NCBI GenBank assembly: GCA_965214675.1
Contig: OZ243969.1
Location: 1,798,001 to 1,862,000, forward strand
Source of the DNA: WTFY01 sp965214675
GTDB taxonomy: Bacteria > Pseudomonadota > Gammaproteobacteria > UBA4575
Direction of reading: 5' to 3'
DNA: 64,000 bases
Shown: one piece after another, positions 27,333 to 35,103 of the stretch
Position numbering within the stretch: position 1 is the first letter of the stretch
Layout of the letters: each line of letters begins with the position of its first letter
Position numbers and translations under genes: made by a program
The notes under the pieces: model-generated
Seen by the model: only the letters and a program-made list of their open reading frames with translations
Databases searched by the model: none
Told to the model about the DNA's origin: nothing

Positions 27333-29351
27333 TTAATACCAGTAGCTTTTTAAAATATGCCAAGCCAGTAAAACTGGTACAGGCCAAAAAAGAAAAATAT
27401 GCCAAAGTACTGATAGCCGTCTCACGCGTGTACTAGATGCATTACTAATACGATGTTCAATACCAATTAAGCCAGTAGAGATAGCGCCAATAAATAACAT
27501 GCCAGTAAAACTGAGCATTAAAAGAAAACTTAACCCGTTTCCTAAGCGGAACCCCGTATGCGCAATCAAACCAAGAATAACAAGCACACCGAGTGCAATA
27601 TGAAACATGCGCCAGAACTCAAACTTTCCTAGTTTGTCAAAAGCTCGAATTCGTTTGCGTAATGAAACTAACAGTCCAACCGTGAATAGACCTAAAATTG
27701 TAAAACCAGAAACTTGCTTATTAAATTGTTCTCTCCATAACATATCCCAATGCCATTCGTGTTGAACAGATGTTGCATAAGGAATTGCTGGGGCAAAGAA
27801 AAACAATAATGTAGCCAGCAAGGCAAAGCTGGAAAATCCAATTAATGTTTTATGCATTGATGTAGGTTCGGATATGCTTTGGTTACCTAATAGGTCTTGC
27901 ACAAGTGGTTTGCATGAGCCACATACTGTGCTTGCACCTGTTTTTTTAGAAACTTCTTCAAGTTTGCAAGTGCCTGCTGAGATGGCACTTTCAATGGATC
28001 CTTTTGTTACCCCCATGCACTGACAGACCAATGCATGAGATGGCCATGCGCTTACACCTTGGCTAACTTCTTCTGACCAAACATTTCCTGTGTTTATAAA
28101 TCGAATGATTTGCCAAGGGAAAATATATTCATTTTTACCTATTAGGGTTTGTAGTCGAACGGTTTCTCCCCAATTGCCAAGTCCAATTGCGCCTTTTAGG
28201 CGATAGCGGTGGACTAATATTTTTCTGTAAACGCCTTTTTTGTCATCAAAGTATTTATACGTTTTTCCATAGTGTGATATTTCATTGACCCCTATCGGGC
28301 CCATGCTAAACACTTGTGTACCTACAATTTTTAAGCGCGATGCAGCGATTGAGCCTGCATAGTTATTTACAACTTTAAAAATATTTGCGGCTGCTACTGA
28401 TGCTTGTTCTAATCCAGGTGTAACTAACCCATAAACTTTGTTTTGATGTTCTGCACATTCGCCAATTGCATATATATTTCTATTCGATGTTTGCATTGCA
28501 TTGTTCACGGTTATGCCGCGAGAAAATGCAAGTCCAGCATTTTTAGCTAGACTAATATTTGGACGAATTCCTGTTGCAACAATTAGTGTATCGCACGTAA
28601 GTTCCTTTCCGGAACGAAGTCGAATCCCTTTTAATCTTTCGTTAACTAATACTTCAACAACTCCGTCACCAATAATGACGTTAATCCCTAGTGATTCAAT
28701 TTCATTTTGTAATAGCTCTGATGCGTCCTCATCTAATTGTTGGCCTAATAAATGATCTGTGTTTTCTACTAGTGTGACTTTGGTGTTGCCCATTTGCATT
28801 GCGCGTGCAGATTCAATACCTAATAAGCCACCTCCCAAAACTATGGTGTGATGGCTTCTCGCGCGTCTTGCTAATAATGCATTTGCATCTTTTAAATTTC
28901 GAAAGGTATATACGCCTGTTGCATGAATACCTTTGATATCAGGCAGGTGTGGGTTAGATCCTGTAGCAAGAACTAACTTAAAGTATGGTTGGGTTTTCCC
29001 AGTATTGTCGGTGACTGTTTGCTTATCAGTATCGATAGATTCAATTTTGTAACCAATTTTTTCAGTTACATTGTGTAATGCATTTTTTTCAAGTGGCTGT
29101 AGTAATGTTTCCCAATTAATTTCACCCGCAAGCCAAGAAGATAATTGAACGCGATTATATGTCTCATACTGTTCTTCTCCGTAAATGACGATTGGGGTAC
29201 TTGATTTGTGCTCCAACAGCTCGCGAACTACTCGCATGCCGACTGGACCGTTACCAATTATTACAATTGGCAACGGTTCAATCTCAGCATTGTCGCAGTA
29301 CTGAGGGCCTATTATATTTTCAGCTTGTTTATGAAAATTATTTTTTTTCAT
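27333..29351 (-). CDS. NirB/NasB-type FAD-NAD(P)H reductase with [2Fe-2S] domain fused to a membrane domain
   Basis: The 672-residue protein has three parts. Residues about 28-430 form a pyridine-nucleotide-disulfide reductase fold: FAD motif GNGPVG at 33-38, NAD motif GGGLLGIESARAM, and ATGIRPN. Residues about 440-488 form a BFD-type [2Fe-2S] domain (CQCMG, then CGSC), the arrangement in NirB and Bacillus NasB. The last 185 residues carry about four membrane helices with several histidines (HEWHWD, FHIALG, HTGF, LWHIF), suggesting a haem b site. The siroheme domain of NirB is absent. I infer electron flow from NAD(P)H through FAD and [2Fe-2S] across the membrane to the 11-haem cytochrome encoded 12 bp downstream. 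It is the first gene of the module and is preceded by a sigma-54 promoter. Confidence 0.82.
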   Translation of the reverse strand: MKKNNFHKQAENIIGPQYCDNAEIEPLPIVIIGNGPVGMRVVRELLEHKSSTPIVIYGEEQYETYNRVQLSSWLAGEINWETLLQPLEKNALHNVTEKIGYKIESIDTDKQTVTDNTGKTQPYFKLVLATGSNPHLPDIKGIHATGVYTFRNLKDANALLARRARSHHTIVLGGGLLGIESARAMQMGNTKVTLVENTDHLLGQQLDEDASELLQNEIESLGINVIIGDGVVEVLVNERLKGIRLRSGKELTCDTLIVATGIRPNISLAKNAGLAFSRGITVNNAMQTSNRNIYAIGECAEHQNKVYGLVTPGLEQASVAAANIFKVVNNYAGSIAASRLKIVGTQVFSMGPIGVNEISHYGKTYKYFDDKKGVYRKILVHRYRLKGAIGLGNWGETVRLQTLIGKNEYIFPWQIIRFINTGNVWSEEVSQGVSAWPSHALVCQCMGVTKGSIESAISAGTCKLEEVSKKTGASTVCGSCKPLVQDLLGNQSISEPTSMHKTLIGFSSFALLATLLFFFAPAIPYATSVQHEWHWDMLWREQFNKQVSGFTILGLFTVGLLVSLRKRIRAFDKLGKFEFWRMFHIALGVLVILGLIAHTGFRLGNGLSFLLMLSFTGMLFIGAISTGLIGIEHRISNASSTRVRRLSVLWHIFLFWPVPVLLAWHILKSYWY

Positions 29352-29365
29352 GTAAAAAAATTCAC

Positions 29366-29385
29366 ACCTACATTTCTGTATAGGT
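29366..29385. promoter_or_regulatory. Dyad in the leader of the redox operon
   Basis: ACCTA and TAGGT are inverted around 10 bp, in the 5' leader of the flavoprotein gene and downstream of the predicted sigma-54 start site. It could be an operator or a small RNA hairpin. No known regulator consensus is matched. Confidence 0.35.
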
Positions 29386-29424
29386 ATGACTTTGTTGTCT
29401 AAATAATTTGTTTGAATTTAATAA

Positions 29425-29440
29425 AGCAAGATCGATGCCA
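29425..29440 (-). promoter_or_regulatory. Sigma-54 promoter of the flavoprotein-cytochrome-globin operon
   Basis: On the minus strand TGGCATCGATCTTGCT matches the sigma-54 consensus TGGCACG-N4-TTGCW at all but two positions, with the invariant GG and GC at exactly 10-bp spacing. Transcription would begin near 29414, leaving a leader of about 63 nt before the ATG at 29351. Sigma-54 promoters always need an enhancer-binding protein such as NtrC or NorR. Confidence 0.65.
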
Positions 29441-29689
29441 ATTTTTTATTATCAAGATAAATATATGAAATTATTTATGTTAATTCCGCTTTTGCTTTAT
29501 TAATTAAAAAATTTCAAATATTAAAATGATTACGCTCTATTTGAGCACGCTGGATGAATCAGTTTGGTGCAAAAATTGCATCTCTCTTACTGAATGCCGG
29601 GTGCATTCTTTTGTAAAAATCCTGGGTTTGAAAAGCATGCGCGTGAAACTGGGCTTGCAGAACGTACACAAGCTGGCGTATTAGCAAAT

Positions 29690-30140
29690 ATTCACTAAAG
29701 GGCATTCGGGCGGCTGTAGGTAAAGACCCATAGACACGGAAGTTCTCCTGTCACACCCGTTGGATCTCACCCTGTAGCCACGCATATCGATGCCGATACG
29801 CATCGATATACCGGACCATTACTTCAGTTTGCAGTCGAGCTCCGCCTGCGCGAAAAAAGCCGAAGCGGTCCCCAGAATTTCATTCGCACGACGCAACTCC
29901 CGAACCTCCTTCTCCAGGGCCTGCAAGCGACTGGATCCGTCCGGTACCACCACTCCTTGTACACCTTCTCGCCCTTGCGCACCTAGTCCGCAACGTCTTC
30001 GGACTGCAGCCCAGCGTCGCAGCTACCGACAGTATCCCTGACCACTCCGATGGATGCTCCTCGCGACCCGTGCTCACCAGGCGCACCACTCTCTCTTTGA
30101 ACTCCGATAAACCCGGTACAGTTCACCCGCACTAAAATCG
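29690..30140 (-). pseudogene. Degenerate IS3-family transposase (orfA and start of orfB)
   Basis: On the minus strand orfA pieces are plain: VRLVSTGREEHPSEW, ATLGCSPKTLR, then in another frame EVRELRRANEIL and ASAFFAQAELD, ending at a stop at 29819-29821. Right after it, orfB begins VRYIDAYRHRY, jumps by a large internal deletion to EIQRV, meets a stop, and continues QENFRVYGS. At least one frameshift, an in-frame stop and a deletion make it dead. No intact terminal repeats are seen. It is richer in G+C than the rest of the island, so it arrived separately. Confidence 0.8.
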
Positions 30141-30287
30141 AACACGAGTGCTTATTTTGAGTGCAAATATATTTGCAAGTACCCGAAATCATTAATAAAT
30201 GAACTAAAAAAAGTTGGCAAGAAAATTGCTATTAATATTTAACGATTGGAAAAAAATTAAGTTGTGAGCTGTAAGGCTTGGCAAAAG

Positions 30288-30340
30288 ACAAAGGTGTCAA
30301 ATTATGTTCGTGAATACGCGTCGCATAAGACACCTTTTTT
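30288..30340 (+). terminator. Terminator-like hairpin in the leader of the nitrate-type transporter operon
   Basis: AAAGGTGTC (30290-30298) pairs with GACACCTTT (30329-30337), with an inner pairing TTATG/CATAA, followed by a run of six T. It ends 46 bp before the GTG of the binding-protein gene. No plus-strand gene lies upstream within the island, so it more likely attenuates the nrt operon than ends another transcript. Confidence 0.6.
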
Positions 30341-30385
30341 ATCGCAGGAAACTGAACAAACTTTATATAACATCAGGAGATTAAA

Positions 30386-31768
30386 GTGCTGGATAGCAGA
30401 CTAGGAAAAATCAAACAGTTTGGTGTGGCATGTCTATTAATAGGATTTGCTCTTTTCAATAGTGTTGCCTATGCAGAACTAGGTGAGCCAGAGAAAGAAG
30501 ATTTAAAGTTTGGTTTCATCAAACTGACCGACATGGCCCCCATTGCAATTGCATATGAGAATGGTTATTTCGAAGATGAAGGTTTATATGTAACGATTGA
30601 AGCTCAAGCAAATTGGAAAGTGCTTCTTGATGGTGTGATTGATGGTCAATTGGATGGCGCCCACATGCTTGCAGGTCAACCGCTTGCAGCAACAATTGGT
30701 TTTGGAACAAAAGCTCATCTCATTACTCCATTTTCAATGGATTTGAATGGTAACGGGATTACAGTATCGAATGATATTTGGGCACAAATGAAGCCTAATA
30801 TTCCAAGAATGGAAGATGGTCGACCCGTTCACCCGATCAAAGCAGATTATTTAAAACCTGTAGTAGAGAAATATAAAGAAGAAGGTAAGCCATTTAATAT
30901 GGGAATGGTATTCCCGGTGTCTACGCATAACTATGAACTACGTTATTGGTTAGCTGCTGGAGGTATACACCCAGGATACTATGCGCCACATAAAGGTGAT
31001 ATCACAGGTCAAATTGATGCTGATGCATTGCTTTCTGTAACTCCACCACCACAAATGCCTGCAACATTAGAGGCGGGAACAATTTATGGATATTGTGTGG
31101 GTGAACCGTGGAATCAACAAGCTGTTTTCAAAGGTATCGGTGTTCCTGTAATTACAGATTACGAAATATGGAAAAACAATCCTGAAAAGGTTTTTGGTAT
31201 TACAGCAGCGTTTGCGGAAAAGTATCCTAACACTACTATTCGTTTAACACGCGCATTAATACGTGCTGCTATATGGCTAGACGAAAATGATAATGCAAAT
31301 CGTCCTGCTGCAGTAAAAATTCTTTCACAGTCAAATTATGTTGGTGCAGACTACGATGTAATTGCAAACAGCATGACTGGTACATTTGAATATGAAAAGG
31401 GCGACAAAAGAGAAATTCCTGATTTCAATGTTTTCTTTCGTTATAACGCAACTTATCCTTATTACTCTGATGCAATTTGGTATTTAAGTCAGATGCGTCG
31501 TTGGGGGCAGATTGCTGAAGATAAATCAGATGATTGGTATAAGGTAATTGCGGCAAAAGTATATCGACCTGATATTTATAGTAAAGCCGCAATGTCGCTT
31601 ATCGATGAAGGTTTAGCGGATGCAGAAGGGTTCCCAGATTTTGAATCAGAGACAGGTTTTAAACCACCACAGCCAGAATTTATTGATGAGATTACTTTTG
31701 ATGGTTCAAAACCAAATGAATACTTAGAAAAGTTTTCAATTGGTTTAAAAGCAGGCGATAAAGTTTAA
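30386..31768 (+). CDS. nrtA: NrtA-type nitrate/nitrite ABC transporter substrate-binding protein
   Basis: This 460-residue protein has a Sec signal peptide (about residues 1-31, ending AYA) and a periplasmic binding fold of the NrtA/CmpA class. KLTDMAPIAIAYENGYFEDEGL, LDGVIDGQLDGAHMLAGQPLA (both read in parts), PPQMPATLEAGTIYGYCVGEPWN and the ILSQSNYVG region are like cyanobacterial NrtA. It should capture nitrate or nitrite; cyanate or bicarbonate relatives exist, so the ligand needs testing. The start is a GTG with AGGAG eleven to seven bases upstream. The permease and ATPase genes follow directly. Confidence 0.88.
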   Translation: MLDSRLGKIKQFGVACLLIGFALFNSVAYAELGEPEKEDLKFGFIKLTDMAPIAIAYENGYFEDEGLYVTIEAQANWKVLLDGVIDGQLDGAHMLAGQPLAATIGFGTKAHLITPFSMDLNGNGITVSNDIWAQMKPNIPRMEDGRPVHPIKADYLKPVVEKYKEEGKPFNMGMVFPVSTHNYELRYWLAAGGIHPGYYAPHKGDITGQIDADALLSVTPPPQMPATLEAGTIYGYCVGEPWNQQAVFKGIGVPVITDYEIWKNNPEKVFGITAAFAEKYPNTTIRLTRALIRAAIWLDENDNANRPAAVKILSQSNYVGADYDVIANSMTGTFEYEKGDKREIPDFNVFFRYNATYPYYSDAIWYLSQMRRWGQIAEDKSDDWYKVIAAKVYRPDIYSKAAMSLIDEGLADAEGFPDFESETGFKPPQPEFIDEITFDGSKPNEYLEKFSIGLKAGDKV

Positions 31769-31821
31769 GTCGATTGGGGAAAAAGGTTTAACTTTTCACA
31801 AACTTATTGAGCTATAGAGAC

Positions 31822-32817
31822 ATGTCTAACAGTGCATTAATACATAAAATAAGTGCTAATTCTGAACTTTCGCTTGGTTTGGTGTCGTTTTTTTTAAACG
31901 CATTTCATCAAATCGTAATACCAATACTTGGGATATCAATTTTCTTATTGCTGTGGTCATTTGCTGCAAAAAATGTTGAGACATCATTAGGAAATTTTCC
32001 TGGTCCTGGAGAGGTTTGGAAGCAATTTGGCGGTCTTTATAGTGAGTATAAAACTGAACGAGGTAAGGAAGATGCGTTCTATCAAAGGTTAGAAGAGCGC
32101 AATGCAAAAAAATTGGCTAAGAACCCTGATTATGTACCTAAGAAACGTAAATATACAGGTAAAGAAACCTTTCTTGACCAGATCTTTACTAGTTTAAAAA
32201 CCGTAATGTGTGGATTCTTGCTTGCAGCTATTATTGCAATTCCACTTGGCATCGCGATTGGATTAAGTAAAACGTTAAATACTTCAGTGAATCCAATCAT
32301 TCAGATATTTAAACCTGTATCACCTTTAGCTTGGCTGCCGTTAGTTACCATGGTGGTTAGTGCATTATATGTTTCTGACAATCCAATTGTTCCAAAGTCG
32401 TTTATTAATTCGATGATTACTGTAACGCTTTGTTGTCTATGGCCAATGGCAATCAACACCTCAGTGGGAGTTGCGTCAATTAATAAAGATTTAGTAAATG
32501 TAAGTCGAGTATTAAAACTACCTCCGCTTAGTCATGTAAGAAAAATCGTAATACCAGCATCGGTACCCAGCATTTTCACAGGTATGCGTTTATCTCTAGG
32601 AATCGCATGGATGGTGCTTATCGCGGCAGAGATGTTGGCTCAGAATCCCGGATTAGGAAAATTTGTATGGGACGAATTCCAAAATGGAAGCTCCAACTCA
32701 TTAGGAAGAATAATGGCTGCAGTAGTTGTTATTGGATTTATTGGGTTTTTGTTAGATCGTGCAATGCTCCAGATTCAGCGTTTTGTATCTTGGGATAAAG
32801 CCTCTGCAACACGCTAA
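31822..32817 (+). CDS. nrtB: NrtB-type ABC transporter permease
   Basis: This 331-residue inner-membrane protein has the usual permease helices and the EAA-type cytoplasmic loop (LPPLSHVRKIVIPASVPSIFTGMRLSLGIAW, read in parts). A long hydrophilic insertion (KTERGKEDAFYQRLEERNAKK... about residues 75-115) between the first two helices is typical of proteobacterial NrtB. I chose the ATG at 31822; a TTG at 31807 is in frame upstream. It is co-transcribed with nrtA and the ATPase gene. Confidence 0.9.
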   Translation: MSNSALIHKISANSELSLGLVSFFLNAFHQIVIPILGISIFLLLWSFAAKNVETSLGNFPGPGEVWKQFGGLYSEYKTERGKEDAFYQRLEERNAKKLAKNPDYVPKKRKYTGKETFLDQIFTSLKTVMCGFLLAAIIAIPLGIAIGLSKTLNTSVNPIIQIFKPVSPLAWLPLVTMVVSALYVSDNPIVPKSFINSMITVTLCCLWPMAINTSVGVASINKDLVNVSRVLKLPPLSHVRKIVIPASVPSIFTGMRLSLGIAWMVLIAAEMLAQNPGLGKFVWDEFQNGSSNSLGRIMAAVVVIGFIGFLLDRAMLQIQRFVSWDKASATR

Positions 32818-32858
32818 TTATTTTTAAATTGTTAATTTCGGTAACTAGAGCCCTAGTT

Positions 32859-33713
32859 ATGAATAATGTAATTCTTGATATCAGCGATATCGATATGGAG
32901 TTTCCAACGCCTAAGGGGCCATTTACTGCGCTTAAAAAAATCGATTTAAAAGTTTCAAAAGGTGAGTTTGTGTCACTTATTGGGCATTCCGGTTGCGGTA
33001 AGTCCACAGTGTTAAACATTGTAGCTGGTCTTTATCAAGCAACACGTGGTGGTGTAGTGCTAAGTGGTAAAGAGGTCACATCACCGGGCCCTGAACGTGC
33101 AGTGGTATTTCAAAATCATTCATTGTTACCTTGGTTGACGGCCTATCAGAATGTTGAATTGGCAGTTAAACAAGTATTCAAGAAAACAAAATCAAAAATA
33201 GAGTTAAAAGAATGGATCGAGCATAACTTGAGTTTGGTGCATATGGACCATGCAATGCACAAACGTCCGGATGAGTTATCTGGTGGGATGAAACAAAGGG
33301 TGGGAATTGCAAGAGCGCTATCGATGCAGCCGGAAGTTCTGCTCATGGATGAGCCATTTGGCGCATTGGATGCACTTACGCGTGCATATATGCAAGAGAC
33401 GTTAATGGAAATTCAAAACGAACTTAAGAATACCGTAATTATGATAACGCATGATGTAGATGAGGCTGTATTGTTGTCAGATAGAATTGTAATGATGACT
33501 AATGGTCCATCTGCAAAAATTGGTGAGATTCTTGAAGTTAACCTTGAACGCCCAAGAGATCGAATTTCTTTGGCAGAAACACCAGAGTATTCTAAGTTGC
33601 GTCACGCAGTACTCAGTTTCTTATATGAAAAACAAAGAAAAGTAGAAAATATATCGGGCCAACAACGTAAGACACCAGCCCAAGCTACATTAAAAAATAG
33701 CGCAGTTGCCTAG
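32859..33713 (+). CDS. NrtD-like ABC transporter ATPase
   Basis: This 284-residue ATPase has Walker A GHSGCGKST near residue 43, the Q-loop VFQNHSLLPWLTA, the signature LSGGMKQRVGIARAL, Walker B VLLMDEPFGALDA and the switch histidine in MITHDVDEA. It belongs to the nitrate/sulfonate/taurine class and is the last gene of the nrt operon. It lacks the C-terminal binding domain of cyanobacterial NrtC. The ATG at 32859 fits family length; the frame is open back to 32829. Confidence 0.92.
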   Translation: MNNVILDISDIDMEFPTPKGPFTALKKIDLKVSKGEFVSLIGHSGCGKSTVLNIVAGLYQATRGGVVLSGKEVTSPGPERAVVFQNHSLLPWLTAYQNVELAVKQVFKKTKSKIELKEWIEHNLSLVHMDHAMHKRPDELSGGMKQRVGIARALSMQPEVLLMDEPFGALDALTRAYMQETLMEIQNELKNTVIMITHDVDEAVLLSDRIVMMTNGPSAKIGEILEVNLERPRDRISLAETPEYSKLRHAVLSFLYEKQRKVENISGQQRKTPAQATLKNSAVA

Positions 33714-33998
33714 AAATCATTACTATTCAAGTCCAATAAGAACTTAATCGATATTAACAGGAGACAATATCTATCATTTACAAGAAGAGGATAAGGTTTC
33801 TCATATCTTTGTAATGTCGTTTTGGAAAGTAAAAGTTTTTCGTTTACGGTGCAATGGGCCGCAAACTCCTCGTCCCGCTTTCTGTCGACCGCCTGATCCA
33901 CCACTTTTGCACTCATTTTCAAACACCTTTGGCACTACGATGCCGTGTCTTCGTTTAAGGGTATTTATACGACGTTCAAAAGTAGGTAGGGCATGTTT
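33714..33998. other. Non-coding right end of the island
   Basis: Nothing nameable is seen. The composition shifts near 33840 from A+T-rich to more balanced, still inside the attachment repeats, which may mark an older junction. No integrase remnant is recognisable in six frames. Confidence 0.4.
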
Positions 33999-34044
33999 CT
34001 GAAAATCCTCGTGTCGGTGGTTCGATTCCGCCCCTGGCCACCAT
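33999..34044 (+). repeat. Right attachment repeat (attR), tRNA-Phe 3' fragment
   Basis: An exact 46-bp copy of 24157-24202, with half an anticodon arm, T arm, acceptor 3' strand and CCA end, but no 5' half of a tRNA. It cannot be a functional tRNA and marks the chromosomal end of the island. Confidence 0.9.
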
Positions 34045-34088
34045 ATTCAACTCAAGCGGTGTGAAATTTCTGGTTTCAGTCGTGTTCC

Positions 34089-35030
34089 ATGCGTTACACT
34101 TTTGCTATCTCCATGACGGGATGGCCCATGGCGACCAGTACTAACTCCTCCTCGGACACTTGTAAGGTGGTCACCTGCAAACAAAGCCGTACAGGCCAAA
34201 AAATTCCTCCGGCACGAGACCCGCATCGTTATATCAACGACCTTGACCCGGACGCCATCAACCGTTTGATAGAGCGACTTGAGAGTCGTGGCAAGGAACG
34301 GGCGTTTATCCGCTTATTTGAAAAATATCTATCCAGACTTCATTTGTCTGAAAATGCAAGGGTACTCGAAATTGGCTCGGGGACAGGTGTCATCACGCGT
34401 CTGCTAGCCCGCAAGACGGATAAGAGTATTCATGTGACGGGCATAGATCACAGTTCAGCTTTGGTAGAGACTGCAAGTCAGCTCACACTGCAGGAGAAGT
34501 TTGAAGAAAGAATTACATACAACGTTGAGGATGCCCATGCACTTCAATCTGGGTCTGAATATTTTGATGCAGTAATTGTGCATACAGTCATCAGTCATGT
34601 TGCTGATCCAGCTACTGTACTGAAGGAAGCCTACCGGGTATTAAAACCGAATGGAACCCTGGCTGTTTTTGATGGTGACTATGCTTCGCTCACTTATGCA
34701 TTTGACAATGCTGAAGCAGGACGGAAAATGGATTGGGCACTGGCTCAGACAGTATTCAGTAATCCAGTAGTCATGCGGCACATGCCCCAGTTACTTGCGG
34801 GTGCTGGCTTTGAACTGACTGAAACCCTGGCCGACCTGGTTTCCGAAATTGGCCAGGGTAGCTATTTTCGCAGCATGGCCGATACCTATGCCCCTTTGAT
34901 CGTTGTTGCAGGACTTGCATCAAAGGCCGATACTGATAAATGGCTCAAAGCACAGCACGAAGCGATCGATCAACAACGATTTTTTGCCTCGTGCAATTAT
35001 TACAGTTTCATTGCCCACCGACCGGGCTGA
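34089..35030 (+). CDS. SAM-dependent class I methyltransferase
   Basis: This protein of up to 313 residues has a Rossmann-type methyltransferase domain. Motif I VLEIGSGTGVITRLLA is followed by VTGIDHSS, the acidic loop and motif EDAHAL, the FDAVIVHTVISHV motif and the VLKPNGTLAVFDGD post-motif stretch. It resembles UbiE/Methyltransf_11 enzymes, but the substrate cannot be told. The first 40 residues are low-complexity and unlike the family. Starts at 34089 and at 34128 (MATSTN...) are both possible. It is the first chromosomal gene after the island. Confidence 0.8.
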   Translation: MRYTFAISMTGWPMATSTNSSSDTCKVVTCKQSRTGQKIPPARDPHRYINDLDPDAINRLIERLESRGKERAFIRLFEKYLSRLHLSENARVLEIGSGTGVITRLLARKTDKSIHVTGIDHSSALVETASQLTLQEKFEERITYNVEDAHALQSGSEYFDAVIVHTVISHVADPATVLKEAYRVLKPNGTLAVFDGDYASLTYAFDNAEAGRKMDWALAQTVFSNPVVMRHMPQLLAGAGFELTETLADLVSEIGQGSYFRSMADTYAPLIVVAGLASKADTDKWLKAQHEAIDQQRFFASCNYYSFIAHRPG

Positions 35031-35103
35031 AAAGTTCATTGCTTGAAATCACAGAGATAACCCAGCGGACTCGTTCGCGTGCACTGCTTGTTGATACCAC
35101 ATT

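Larger units (their letters stand above)
24157..34044. mobile_element. tRNA-Phe-integrated genomic island (nitrogen-oxide/redox island)
   Basis: The stretch of about 9.9 kb is bounded by exact 46-bp direct repeats, one of them in the intact tRNA gene. Its DNA is plainly richer in A+T than both flanks, and its codon choice differs (many AAA, TTA, AAT). It holds two divergent operons: the flavoprotein-cytochrome-globin module and an NrtABD-type transporter, with an IS3 wreck between. I find no integrase, excisionase or transfer gene, so it is either a remnant or was mobilised by another element's integrase. Confidence 0.85.

Noticed and set aside
33814..34002. Integrase remnant at the right end of the island
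   Set aside because: None of the six frames shows the tyrosine recombinase R-H-R-Y motifs.
33999..34044. Second tRNA-Phe gene
   Set aside because: Only the 3' part from the anticodon loop onward is present; no 5' acceptor strand or D arm.
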